This document shows positions 6,570-15,696 of a stretch of DNA of 64,000 bases, piece by piece (position 1 is the stretch's first letter; the number at the start of each line of letters is the position of its first letter). The notes below the pieces were generated by a model. The model saw nothing but the letters and a program-made list of their open reading frames with translations. It was not told where the DNA came from and made no database searches. A program made the position numbers and the translations under genes. The stretch is taken from NCBI GenBank assembly GCA_013373375.1, contig JABXHY010000072.1:35745-99744 (forward strand). Reading direction: 5' to 3'. This DNA comes from Gammaproteobacteria bacterium. GTDB taxonomy: Bacteria > Pseudomonadota > Gammaproteobacteria > Enterobacterales > Kangiellaceae.

Positions 6570-9311
6570 ATGGAGTTTCTCTTTGTCATATTGCTTGGCT
6601 TAAGCATTACGCTACTTATCGGTTCAATACTCGGGATTGTTGCCTTTTTCAAAATAAACACACTAACCGCTGAAATAAGTAAGTTAAAACTCAAGCTTGC
6701 CCAGTTAATATCACAGCTACCGACTAACAACCTGGATAAGCCGGTTAGTGAGCAACCTGATAAAGTTGAAAGCCAACAGACGAAAGCTCCTTTTGAACAG
6801 CAAGCAGAGTCTTCAATAGCCGAATCTACTTCATCAATACAAGAAGATGAAGAACGTCATCCTGTAAGCAATAAGTACAGTCATTTGAATGTCACCGCGA
6901 CTACTCAAGGTATTAATGAAACCTCCACAGTAGAAGCGAAAGAAAAATTTAATAATCAAAGATTAGAAAATGCTGCAAGTACACCTGAATTCAGTCCTCA
7001 GCCTTCAGTATTTATTACCAGTTTAAAAGAAAACTGGATGGCATGGCTGGGCGGCTTTTGCATTGCATTGGCAGGAATATTCTTTGGTAAATATTCAATT
7101 GAACAAGGTCTGTTGGGACCAGGTATGCGAATCTTTTTAGGATGCGCGACTGGCCTGGCGCTTCACGCAGTTGCGATTTGGTTGTTAAGAAAGAAAGGTG
7201 GCCATATTGCACTGGCAGCAATGGCAGGTGGAGGCAGTATAACCTTATTCGCAACTTTATTATCGGCGCTTCATTTTTACCAGATGTTCAGTCCACTGAT
7301 GGTCTTTGTATTACTTGCCTTAGTTGCATTGGCAACTATGTGGTTAGCAATACTTCATGGACCTGCTTTAGCAATCATCGGAATGTTAGGTGCGTATACT
7401 GTACCGATAATGGTTTCTACTGGAAGTGGCAATCTTATCGGTGCGATGATTTATGCGCTTATTATCACGGTATCAGTCTTACTTTTAGTGCGGGCAGTTA
7501 AAATTAATTGGCTTTGGTGGGGAGCGTTAATTGGCGGATTATTTTGGTGGTTGATTTCAATGACCAGTGAGCAACCCGATGGATTCAGGGGCATTTACCT
7601 CGGTGTTCTGGCGTACTTAATTTTATCAGTTATCAGTGGTAATTATCGTCTTAATAAAGTATTTCCATATAACGGAGTTTGGCCATTCAATAAGAAAGCT
7701 GAGAGCTCCTCCGTCAGTCAACAGGAGTCATTTATTCCTCTGTCATTGACAATGATTTTGATCGCGCAATTATCTTCGATTTTATTGGTTGGTTGGTTTG
7801 AAAATTGGGCCAGCTTTTTAATTTTGCCTTTGATTATTTTGTACGCCTCTCGTTACCAACCTCACTTAGCTTCCATAGTCTGGGGCAATTTTATTGGAAC
7901 GATTATTTGTATTTTATTGCCACTGCTTTTCAATCCGACTATCAACCTGCCAGTCGATAAGTCTTCTCTAGTTTCAATTCCAGAGCTTTTATCATCACTG
8001 CTAAGCTTGGGACTTATTCACTTGGTATTTGGTGTCTTGAACTACCGAGGCAGTGACAACAAAAGTTGGAACAGCGCATTAATAGCGCTAGCGCCTTCTC
8101 TATTAATGCTGACTACTTTTTTATTATCCGATAAATTGATGAGTCAGCTCAGTTGGTCGCTTTTATTTGTGATTATGGGGGCGTTGTCGATATTCATTGC
8201 ATTGCATTTTATACGGCGCAATTCTGATCGCTGGGTATCGATATGGCATTTATTATCCGGGAATTTAAGTTATTCTGTTGCTGTCTACATAGTATTTGAG
8301 AACACCACGTTAACATTAGCACTTTCAGCCCAGGTATTTACTATTGCTTGGATAATTAAAAGATTTAATGTTGCCGAGATCAGTTGGCTATTAAAAACAG
8401 TAGTGTCCATAGTGGTTGTTCGTCTCACGCTTAATCCGTGGATTGTCGATTATCCTCCAACAGGGCATTGGCCACTATGGACATATGGGGGCGCAACCTT
8501 AATCTGCTTTCTAAGCAGTTTGCAGTTAAAGGATTTTCAAAAACTAAAGCTTTGGACCCAAGTTGCATCTCTTCACCTCTTTGTTTTAACTTTTTGGACT
8601 GAAACTCGATATGTATTGCACGATGGTGATGTTTTCAAAGCTGTGTACAGTTTTAACGATATGGTGCTTAATGGCCTTTTATTCGGTGCGCTAAGTTTAG
8701 TTTACTTCTTTAAATCAAAGGTTAGTGAAACCGTTAAAAAATGGTACCTGGGCTATTCCTATGTGCTACTGATACTAAGCGGTCTAAATTATTTGTTTAT
8801 TATTTCTGGCTTGATGAAAAGTGAAAAGTGGATAGTGAGTGCCATTGGTACACAACCCATATTTAATATTCTTATCTTCGCTCTTGGCATTCCCATTGTG
8901 TTAGCTTACCTGATATCAAAGTATTACGATCAAAGACTTAAAAGCTTGGCGAATATTGTTATGGGAATTTTGAGTTTTATATTTATTTCTTTTGAAATTC
9001 GCCATCTTTGGCAACAAACGGTTTCCCTCAAAACACCAACGTCCGATGGAGAATTGTATACTTATTCGGTGGTTTGGCTGTTAAGCGCTGTTGCGATTAT
9101 GTTTTACAGTGGATGGAAGCAAAGCATTCATGTTTATCGAAGTGGCTTGATTGTATTATCGGTGGTTATTTTTAAAATCTTTTTAATCGACCTGGCAGGA
9201 CTCGATGGTTTACTAAGAATCGCGTCTTTTATGGGACTGGGTTTGGCTCTGGTTGGAATATCACTTTTACATCAGAAAATTAAACCTCAAATTGAAAGTA
9301 AAGAAGTGTGA
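6570..9311 (+). CDS. DUF2339 polytopic membrane protein
   Basis: 913 residues. An N-terminal membrane segment (about 5-28) is followed by a short coiled coil and a polar, Ser/Glu-rich linker to about residue 150. More than twenty closely spaced hydrophobic segments then run to the C-terminus. The first (NWMAWLGGFCIALAGIFFGK) and the repeated small motifs (AMAGGGSITLFATLL, GPALAIIGMLGAYTVPIMV) fit the DUF2339 family of large inner-membrane proteins of unknown function. It starts 92 nt after the flagellar sigma gene in the same direction. Nothing in the sequence ties it to flagella, and co-transcription is only possible. Confidence 0.85.
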   Translation: MEFLFVILLGLSITLLIGSILGIVAFFKINTLTAEISKLKLKLAQLISQLPTNNLDKPVSEQPDKVESQQTKAPFEQQAESSIAESTSSIQEDEERHPVSNKYSHLNVTATTQGINETSTVEAKEKFNNQRLENAASTPEFSPQPSVFITSLKENWMAWLGGFCIALAGIFFGKYSIEQGLLGPGMRIFLGCATGLALHAVAIWLLRKKGGHIALAAMAGGGSITLFATLLSALHFYQMFSPLMVFVLLALVALATMWLAILHGPALAIIGMLGAYTVPIMVSTGSGNLIGAMIYALIITVSVLLLVRAVKINWLWWGALIGGLFWWLISMTSEQPDGFRGIYLGVLAYLILSVISGNYRLNKVFPYNGVWPFNKKAESSSVSQQESFIPLSLTMILIAQLSSILLVGWFENWASFLILPLIILYASRYQPHLASIVWGNFIGTIICILLPLLFNPTINLPVDKSSLVSIPELLSSLLSLGLIHLVFGVLNYRGSDNKSWNSALIALAPSLLMLTTFLLSDKLMSQLSWSLLFVIMGALSIFIALHFIRRNSDRWVSIWHLLSGNLSYSVAVYIVFENTTLTLALSAQVFTIAWIIKRFNVAEISWLLKTVVSIVVVRLTLNPWIVDYPPTGHWPLWTYGGATLICFLSSLQLKDFQKLKLWTQVASLHLFVLTFWTETRYVLHDGDVFKAVYSFNDMVLNGLLFGALSLVYFFKSKVSETVKKWYLGYSYVLLILSGLNYLFIISGLMKSEKWIVSAIGTQPIFNILIFALGIPIVLAYLISKYYDQRLKSLANIVMGILSFIFISFEIRHLWQQTVSLKTPTSDGELYTYSVVWLLSAVAIMFYSGWKQSIHVYRSGLIVLSVVIFKIFLIDLAGLDGLLRIASFMGLGLALVGISLLHQKIKPQIESKEV

Positions 9312-9324
9312 TTTCGAGGTTCTG

Positions 9325-9412
9325 CTTTATTCGCACTTGTGTCATCTTCGAATAAAGTTTAAATCACACCTTTTTAGGGTTGCTTTTGTTTCAAGCTGCG
9401 ATATCGCAGCTT
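9325..9412. repeat. Intergenic inverted repeats, including a perfect 20-bp palindrome
   Basis: Two structures lie after the DUF2339 gene. CTTTATTCG at 9325-9333 pairs with CGAATAAAG at 9349-9357 and is followed by TTTAAA, a plausible weak terminator. Further on, AAGCTGCGATATCGCAGCTT at 9393-9412 is a perfect palindrome. It could be an operator for the secreted PPC gene that starts at 9529, or a second terminator stem, though no T-run follows it on the + strand. Confidence 0.5.
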
Positions 9413-9528
9413 AACGGCAATTTTACCAACTGATTGCTTTTCATTCTCCTTCTATTTAATGTTTAAAAAATGTTCAGCACATTTATGATACTGAACTGAA
9501 AACGATAAGAATAATAAAGGAGCGAAGC

Positions 9529-10251
9529 ATGAAACAGATCTTTGTAGTGGTATTTTTATTATGTGGATGTTTATTCTATAATCCTTCCCACGCAGAATCC
9601 CCGCCAGAATTAGTTGATGGTGTGCCTATCACTTTAGACGGCGCACGTGATGACTATCAACTTTTCCCCTATTATCCTAGTGATTACGTTTCTGAGTTTG
9701 ACGTTGCAATTTATGGTGGATCGGGTGATGCGGATTTATATGTAAAAGCTGGGTCTCCACCAACAAAGTCGGATTACGATTGTAGACCCTATCGAAACGG
9801 TAATAGTGAAAGCTGTTTTATCAATCGCACCAGCGATGTTTATTATGTTGCCGTGATTGGTTATCGAGATTTTGCCAACGTAACTTTAATCCTCGATGAA
9901 TTGCAGTGTGGCGACTGTCCTCCTCCGGGCAGTGTATTATATAACGGTGTTCCCAAACCAAACCTAATTGGAGATAGTGGGGAGAAACTGTATTTTTCAA
10001 CGATAATACCTGGCAATGCGACCAATATTAATTTCTCAATTAGCGGTGGTTCAGGTGATGCTGATTTATATGTGAAATCGGGTGACTGGCAAAACTGGCC
10101 AACGGAAGCTGATTATGATTGTCGACCTTATTTGAATGGCAATAACGAAAACTGTTATTTCGATAACTCAACCGGGAAAGAGTATTTCGTTATGGTAAAA
10201 GGTTATCGAACCTTTTCGGGTGTAACATTAGTTGTTAATTATGACGAATAA
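9529..10251 (+). CDS. Secreted protein with two PPC (pre-peptidase C-terminal) domains
   Basis: 240 residues with a signal peptide (about 1-22, cleavage after SHA) and two copies of a domain of about 100 residues. Each copy has GGSGDADLYVK, then a Cys pair in DYDCRPYxNGNxExC, then a YxVxVxGYRxFxxVTL strand. This is the bacterial PPC fold, usually found as a C-terminal appendage of secreted peptidases and collagenases. Here there is no catalytic domain: the protein is only two PPC units joined by a Cys/Pro-rich linker (CGDCPPPG). It may bind polymer or assist a separate secreted protease. RBS AAGGAGC precedes the ATG. Confidence 0.85.
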   Translation: MKQIFVVVFLLCGCLFYNPSHAESPPELVDGVPITLDGARDDYQLFPYYPSDYVSEFDVAIYGGSGDADLYVKAGSPPTKSDYDCRPYRNGNSESCFINRTSDVYYVAVIGYRDFANVTLILDELQCGDCPPPGSVLYNGVPKPNLIGDSGEKLYFSTIIPGNATNINFSISGGSGDADLYVKSGDWQNWPTEADYDCRPYLNGNNENCYFDNSTGKEYFVMVKGYRTFSGVTLVVNYDE

Positions 10252-10272
10252 TGGATTAATTATAAATTATTC

Positions 10273-10301
10273 AAGGCTCACTTAGTAATAGGTGAGCCTT
10301 T
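10273..10301. terminator. Terminator hairpin between convergent genes
   Basis: AAGGCTCAC at 10273-10281 pairs with GTGAGCCTT at 10292-10300. It lies between the convergent PPC gene and the NERD helicase gene and could serve both. Confidence 0.65.
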
Positions 10302-10332
10302 GAGTTTAAAAATCATAGAATACTCGTTTAGA

Positions 10333-12357
10333 TTATCCGTCTTGTTGTAAGTTAGATGCAAAAGTAATTGTTCCCTCAACTGCTGGGCGAAAACGAATCT
10401 TACTGCCAATTTTTATTTGTAAGTTTGCTGATTCACAATCGGCAGGGAAAAACATTATGCCGGCCTTTTCAAATGCCGGGTCATCTACTTTAAGCCAACC
10501 AACACGCTCCGGATTATAATGTGTTACGGTACCTGTGTATTGATAATCTGCAGACGATCCTTCCAATACCATTGGGCCTGTTTCACTCACATTCTCTAAC
10601 GCTTTAGCAAGCTCTTGTTGTTTGCTACTCGACTTTTTAATTGCGATGTACAGCATGTGCTTTGCGCGTGTACAGGCAACATAAAGTAAGCTCATCATAA
10701 TTGGATTATCCAACGGCATTTTATGTTCGCTAATGTTAGTAACAATCGCGATGGGTGTTTCCATTCCTTTAAAACTTTCTATCGTCGAAACTGCGATTTG
10801 ACCTTTTTGCGGAGCTAATTTTTTTCTTTTGCCGGTGCGTTGTTTTAACTTCCCCATATCAAACAGCCCATAACTTCCAATCGACTTTATTTCATTTAAA
10901 GTGGAGCCTTCTGAAAAAGGCGCTCTTGCTGATAGTATGGTCATTTCATTAGTACGAATGCCTTCTTCTTCAATGAGCTTTCGGCATAAAACTTTCATCT
11001 GTCGATTAAAGTCAGCTTGGTCTTCGTATTCAATAATTTCTGGTTTATAGCCAAATCGTCCACTGTGACTTTGTAAAATTTGTTTGCCAGTTCGAAAGCT
11101 TCTGGAGAAACTACTGATCTCTCTGGTGGTTCGATAGTTATGCACTAACGGAAACCAGGGCGGATCGATGGGTAAAACATTTTCAGGTACAAAGTGGGTT
11201 TCTTTACCTCCGGATCCAAATACTCCCTGACTTCGGTCAAAGAAAATATAGAAGCGACTTGGATCAAGTGGATCAGTTTGCTTCTCTAGTAGAGTCTCAA
11301 TGGCTTCCCACCAAAACGGCTGAACATCTTGTGATTCATCGCAGAGCAATACATCGTATCGCTTGTTTGAGTTATTAATGGCTTCGTTAAGTCGCTCCGG
11401 AACACCAAATTGAATCCACTCTTCATGAGTACCGGTAAAGTCTTGAGGTGCTTTGTGCAGTCGAACATTAAACTTTGCCGCCATCTGACCATAGGTTTTA
11501 ACGTCAACACCCTGACCAATTTGCTCCAACAAGTAATCATTCATTAAACGATTACTGGATAACATAAGTACACGCTTACCCAGGTTACGAAAATATTTTG
11601 CCAGCATAATTGCGAGCATGGTTTTTCCAGTACCTGCTTCACCTTCTATACCGAGTCGTGGTGAACTCGCTATGGGCGTTATGAGAGTTTCTGAAATGGT
11701 TTCAATATCTTTCAGTCGTAGTTCATGGTTATCAAGGTAATCTCTTATGTGCAGTCGAGTGGAAAAGTGTGAGCCTCGTAAAATAGAGTGAACGCGATCA
11801 GCAACATCATTGAAGTTTAAGAAACGTTCTTCGTGAGAATTTTTTGCGATGGTTTCTAATGTTTCAACCAAGTTTTCCATTCGGTTGATTCCGATAACCA
11901 GTTTGGGTTCTATGGCAGCATTTTCTGGAATATCAGTTTCTAAAACATTGGGAAAGCAAACCGCATGGCATACAGGTACTCGAACAGACTGTTGGCGTAA
12001 GTATCGTAAAAAACGACTTTTCCATAAGAGAACCTGTTTGAAAGGGTCTTTAATTTTAAAGGCTTCGTCATAACGATTAATGGAATAAAAGTTGCCTTTA
12101 TCGGGATCAAATTTAAGTCGACCTCCTTTGACTTCGACGACTATCAATCCAAAGTTTGGATGGTACAAGGCAAAATCAATTTCGTTATCTTTCATGCCTC
12201 GATTTTGTTCGATCATCGAAAGAGTACACGAACTATAAACGGCCCAATTGTCATCCAGTTGACGCTTGCACTCATTATAAAATTTTTCTTCTGCGCCGCT
12301 CGCGAATATGACACGAGTTTGGTCCACATCGGGGTACATCTTTGCCATGCTAAACAT
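10333..12357 (-). CDS. NERD nuclease-related domain fused to UvrD/PIF1-like helicase
   Basis: 674 residues. An N-terminal NERD domain (about 15-125) carries the nuclease-like core NEIDFALYHP...GLIVVEVKGG, matching the D...ExK pattern of restriction-type nucleases. A superfamily 1 helicase follows: Walker A GEAGTGKTMLA, motif II LLCDESQD, the motif STIESFKGMET and motif VI LLYVACTRAKHMLYIA. These proteins are thought to act in DNA repair or in defence; the exact role is not known. The gene stands alone, with no restriction or defence partner next to it. Starts at 12357 (ATG) and 12348 (ATG) are both possible. Confidence 0.88.
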   Translation of the reverse strand: MFSMAKMYPDVDQTRVIFASGAEEKFYNECKRQLDDNWAVYSSCTLSMIEQNRGMKDNEIDFALYHPNFGLIVVEVKGGRLKFDPDKGNFYSINRYDEAFKIKDPFKQVLLWKSRFLRYLRQQSVRVPVCHAVCFPNVLETDIPENAAIEPKLVIGINRMENLVETLETIAKNSHEERFLNFNDVADRVHSILRGSHFSTRLHIRDYLDNHELRLKDIETISETLITPIASSPRLGIEGEAGTGKTMLAIMLAKYFRNLGKRVLMLSSNRLMNDYLLEQIGQGVDVKTYGQMAAKFNVRLHKAPQDFTGTHEEWIQFGVPERLNEAINNSNKRYDVLLCDESQDVQPFWWEAIETLLEKQTDPLDPSRFYIFFDRSQGVFGSGGKETHFVPENVLPIDPPWFPLVHNYRTTREISSFSRSFRTGKQILQSHSGRFGYKPEIIEYEDQADFNRQMKVLCRKLIEEEGIRTNEMTILSARAPFSEGSTLNEIKSIGSYGLFDMGKLKQRTGKRKKLAPQKGQIAVSTIESFKGMETPIAIVTNISEHKMPLDNPIMMSLLYVACTRAKHMLYIAIKKSSSKQQELAKALENVSETGPMVLEGSSADYQYTGTVTHYNPERVGWLKVDDPAFEKAGIMFFPADCESANLQIKIGSKIRFRPAVEGTITFASNLQQDG

Positions 12358-12673
12358 CCATTTGTTTTAAAGGGTTAATTGTAAACTATCGAGATATTTT
12401 GCCTGTGATTAAAGTCTCGAATCACAGTAACAGGGCTGTTTATCACGAAGGGTTGATATGAGTTTCAAACTAAAAAGTGTAGTTTCTTAAGTGTGAATTT
12501 TCACACTTTTTTCATTTTCGAATCTGTTTGAGATTCTATTATGAGTGTCGGTAAGCAAAGTAGTTCACAGTTTGATGATTTATCAGAGAGTAGTTCACAT
12601 ATTGAATAACAATGTCATGACTTAATCTGGAGGAGTGGATAATTTTATTGTAAAGGAAAACGATTATTGGGGA
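12358..12673. other. Divergent intergenic region with several inverted repeats
   Basis: Contains CTGTGATT (12403-12410) with AATCACAG (12420-12427); AAGTGTGAA (12489-12497) with TTCACACTT (12500-12508) followed by TTTT, which looks like a terminator or leader hairpin on the + strand; and two copies of AGTAGTTCACA about 31 nt apart (near 12559 and 12590). These may be operators for the metallopeptidase gene or the helicase gene. No binding protein can be named. Confidence 0.4.
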
Positions 12674-15307
12674 ATGAAATTGAAATTGAAAAAGAAAAAT
12701 CATTTTATCGTTCGGATTTTTTTTCCGATTTTAATAGCTGTGCTTTTAAATGCTTGCAGCACGGAAGATGAAGAAGATAACAGTTCGGGTGGTACCGATT
12801 GGTCGAAAACGACAATAGACGCGGTATTTCTTGCACAAACACATGTGTTAGCGCCTGATGATCCATTGTTCAAATTAGTCGGTAATCGTCCAGCGTTACT
12901 TAAAGTTCAAGTGACTGATCCGGATCAAGTTTTGGCCCCTCAAGTTACTGTTGAGCTTCAACTTGGTAGCGACCTCTCAACACTCACATTACAAGGACCT
13001 GAAAACTTACCTGCGGTATTCAACGGCGCATTAGGCCAAGTTGATCATAATTTTGAAGACAGTTTTACTGTATTAATTCCTGCGCAATGGATTCAGCCTG
13101 GTCTTTCAATCGAAGTGAAGGCTGCCGATTACAGTTCAATCTACGACATCAACGTTGGTGCGCCAACAGCCGTGAACATGAAAATGTTCGATGTACATTA
13201 TTTTGGTCAGGGAAGTGGCGATTATCCGGCGGGAACTTTTGATGAACTCGCTTCTAAATGGCCTGTGTCCAGGTTATCGGTCGAGCGTATTCGAGGTTTG
13301 AACTTTAATACCATGATCATTCCTGCACGTCCTGACGTTGGAGCTCCAAATGTTAAAGTGACATCAACCCAAGATTATCTCGATCAAACAGGATTAAGGT
13401 TCGATGGTGAGCAAGCGGCTGCTTTACAGTGGGTTCATGCGCTGTCTGCTGCTGGAGGCAATCAAGATACCGCAATGTGTTACATCAATATCATTGGGGT
13501 ACCTGCCGGTGGGCAAGCAGGTGGTTTTGATGGTGTTGGCGCGCCAGGTGTTGGCATATTAAATCACGAGTTAGGTCATGCCTTATCATTACCTCATTGG
13601 GGCAATAACGCTAACTACCCTTATCGCGGTGAGATGCATGGCATCCCGGCGCCAGAACAAGAAACACATGTTGGTCCTACATGGGCATTTGATATTCCCA
13701 CGATGACATTTATTCCGCCAACGGTTCAAGCGAATAGTGATCGTGGTGTTGAGGGCACATACAAAGCTAGCCCAATGCAGGGCGGTGGTACCGGTGATCA
13801 AGAAGAGCCATTTTTAATGCGTCACTTTTCTGATTACGGCGTTAATCAAATGCAAAATTATCTTGAATCGAAAGTGGCTATTTCGAGAGATGGCGGATGG
13901 TTTAAATGGAATGATTCGAATAAAAGTTATAGCTCACCAATCACTAACGGAATTGGCGTACGTTATCCCATCGAACAAGATGTTCAAGTGATCAGCGTTA
14001 TGGCTGCAACGTCATTGGCAGATATGAATTTAAATATGTTGTACCCACCTATTGGACCGTATCAAGGAAACCTGATTCTTACTTTCGATCCAAACAATGA
14101 AGACGATCGCAATGCGGCTGCCAATAATTATTGTCCGGCAGCGGGTTGTGATTTTAGTTTACGAATCACTCAAGGAGGGGTGACTAAAACTTATATGCTA
14201 GCGGCCAGTGGCGATCCTGATGGTGATCGTTTTAATCAAAATAGTCTGAAAACGGTTGCTATCAATTTACGCGCATCCGATGGTGAAGTTACCCAAGTGC
14301 AATTATTGTTAACACCAGACGCACAGGAGTCAGGCTTACCCGCTAATCCGCAAGTATTGGACAGTTATCAATCTTCGGGTGGTAATGATGGAGAGTTCGC
14401 CTGGAAAGATGACAATATTGAAACCTGTACTAATCGCACCGACGGTCCGATAAAAGTTTTCTTTTTAGCCGGACAATCGAATATGGTTGGTCACGGAACG
14501 GTGATCGCCAACCAGTCACAAATTGACAGAAACGGTGGTAAAGGAACCCTCGAGCATTTAATTCAGCAAAGTTCAGAGTTCGATCATTTGCACGATGGCG
14601 CTGGTAACTGGATTCAGCGTGATGATGTCTGGATCGCGACTCTCGACAGCGTAGGAAAATTATCGGTTGGTTGGGGAACTAACTCGACGCACATAGGACC
14701 TGAATTACAGTTTGGACATACCATGGGCGAGTATTTTCAAAATCAGGTGCTGCTAATAAAAACATCCTGGGGTGGAACCAGTTTAGCGGTTGATTGGCGA
14801 CCGCCGAGCTCAGAGGGTGACACCGGGCAAAAATACAATGACATGTTAGAGCGAGCGCGCACAGTTTTGAGTGATTTGGAAAATCAGTTACCGGGTTACC
14901 AGGGGCAAGGATTTGAACTTGCAGGATTTGCGTGGCATCAAGGATGGAATGATAGAGTAAATCAGGAGTTTAACGATCAATATCAAACGAATTTAGTTAA
15001 CTTAATTAATGACCTTCGCACAGAATTTACCATTCCACGATTACCATTCGTTTTAGCTACTACCGGAATGAGCGGATGGGATGAAACTCATCCTCGGGCA
15101 TTGTCTTTAATGGAAGCACAGTTAGCCGCTCCTAGCGACGATCGACTCTCTCAAGGTAATGTTAGCGCAGTCGAAACTCGAGATTTTTGGCGAGGCTATA
15201 ATGATTCACCAGCGGACCAAGGTTATCATTGGAATCGAAACGCCGAAACTTATTATCGAATTGGCGAAGGACTTGCCGACTCAATGATACCACTACTGTG
15301 TCAGTAA
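12674..15307 (+). CDS. Lipoprotein: zinc metallopeptidase (M66/TagA-like) fused to SASA-type esterase
   Basis: 877 residues from ATG 12674, the start that gives a proper lipoprotein signal (basic KLKLKKK, hydrophobic stretch, lipobox LNAC). An upstream GTG at 12635 would add 13 polar residues. The first half contains a zincin motif HELGHALSLPH (about residues 298-308), resembling mucin-cleaving StcE/TagA peptidases of family M66; this family assignment is tentative. The second half (from about 590) is a SASA/CE6 esterase: FLAGQSNMVG with nucleophile Ser near 602, TSWGGTSL and the HQGWND motif near 755. Such domains deacetylate sialic acid or plant xylan. Joined on a surface lipoprotein, the two activities suggest glycoprotein degradation. 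Confidence 0.82.
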   Translation: MKLKLKKKNHFIVRIFFPILIAVLLNACSTEDEEDNSSGGTDWSKTTIDAVFLAQTHVLAPDDPLFKLVGNRPALLKVQVTDPDQVLAPQVTVELQLGSDLSTLTLQGPENLPAVFNGALGQVDHNFEDSFTVLIPAQWIQPGLSIEVKAADYSSIYDINVGAPTAVNMKMFDVHYFGQGSGDYPAGTFDELASKWPVSRLSVERIRGLNFNTMIIPARPDVGAPNVKVTSTQDYLDQTGLRFDGEQAAALQWVHALSAAGGNQDTAMCYINIIGVPAGGQAGGFDGVGAPGVGILNHELGHALSLPHWGNNANYPYRGEMHGIPAPEQETHVGPTWAFDIPTMTFIPPTVQANSDRGVEGTYKASPMQGGGTGDQEEPFLMRHFSDYGVNQMQNYLESKVAISRDGGWFKWNDSNKSYSSPITNGIGVRYPIEQDVQVISVMAATSLADMNLNMLYPPIGPYQGNLILTFDPNNEDDRNAAANNYCPAAGCDFSLRITQGGVTKTYMLAASGDPDGDRFNQNSLKTVAINLRASDGEVTQVQLLLTPDAQESGLPANPQVLDSYQSSGGNDGEFAWKDDNIETCTNRTDGPIKVFFLAGQSNMVGHGTVIANQSQIDRNGGKGTLEHLIQQSSEFDHLHDGAGNWIQRDDVWIATLDSVGKLSVGWGTNSTHIGPELQFGHTMGEYFQNQVLLIKTSWGGTSLAVDWRPPSSEGDTGQKYNDMLERARTVLSDLENQLPGYQGQGFELAGFAWHQGWNDRVNQEFNDQYQTNLVNLINDLRTEFTIPRLPFVLATTGMSGWDETHPRALSLMEAQLAAPSDDRLSQGNVSAVETRDFWRGYNDSPADQGYHWNRNAETYYRIGEGLADSMIPLLCQ

Positions 15308-15363
15308 GCTTTTCTGTTAATCTTCAATTCTTTTATTGAATTGAAACACTGAAATATAAATTC

Positions 15364-15403
15364 AAAAGTCACTCTTTTTAATTCTTAAACGGAGTGACTT
15401 TTT
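15364..15403 (+). terminator. Rho-independent terminator
   Basis: AAAAGTCACTC (15364-15374) pairs with GAGTGACTTTT (15392-15402), followed by T residues. It ends the metallopeptidase-esterase transcript. Confidence 0.8.
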
Positions 15404-15501
15404 ACTATCACTTTTTTCTTATCCTATACGCCTGCATTTCGATTGAGGTCTAAATTTTCTATTTTTTAATAAAGTAATGAGATTTGAAAATTCTACAAAA
15501 T

Positions 15502-15528
15502 ACAATGTAAAAAATAGACTTTCATTGT
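15502..15528. promoter_or_regulatory. Candidate activator-binding site upstream of sigma-54 promoter
   Basis: ACAATG (15502-15507) and CATTGT (15523-15528) form an inverted repeat with centres 21 bp apart, about two helical turns. The 12-mer ACAATGTAAAAA (15502-15513) recurs in reverse orientation at 18394-18405, upstream of the other sigma-54 promoter of this region. It lies about 100 bp before the -24 element, the usual range for an enhancer site. The binding protein is inferred to be the activator encoded at 16967-18316. Confidence 0.5.
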
Positions 15529-15628
15529 TTATAAGCCCCAATTTATTTATTTCAATGCCTACGACAAAACCTTTGCACTTTGTCTCTATCCATTTCTATC
15601 AAAGCTCTTCAGCCAATTTATAAAAGAT

Positions 15629-15644
15629 TGGCACAGCTTTTGCG
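15629..15644 (+). promoter_or_regulatory. Sigma-54 (RpoN) -24/-12 promoter
   Basis: TGGCACAGCTTTTGCG matches the consensus TGGCAC-N5-TTGCW at all key positions with correct spacing (GG at 15630-15631, GC at 15642-15643). Start of transcription is expected near 15655, about 40 nt before the ATG at 15697. Confidence 0.85.
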
Positions 15645-15696
15645 TTTACAAATTTTGAAAATGTAGACAATTCAAATAATTAATTGGAGAACATTC

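Noticed and set aside
7015..7501. Open frames overlapping the DUF2339 gene in other frames and on the - strand
   Set aside because: They have no start signals and no domain features; the 913-codon DUF2339 frame accounts for the region.
12403..12427. CRP-type operator (TGTGA...TCACA)
   Set aside because: The half-sites are 13 bp apart in place of 6, and the second pair at 12489-12508 is 4 bp apart; neither fits CRP.
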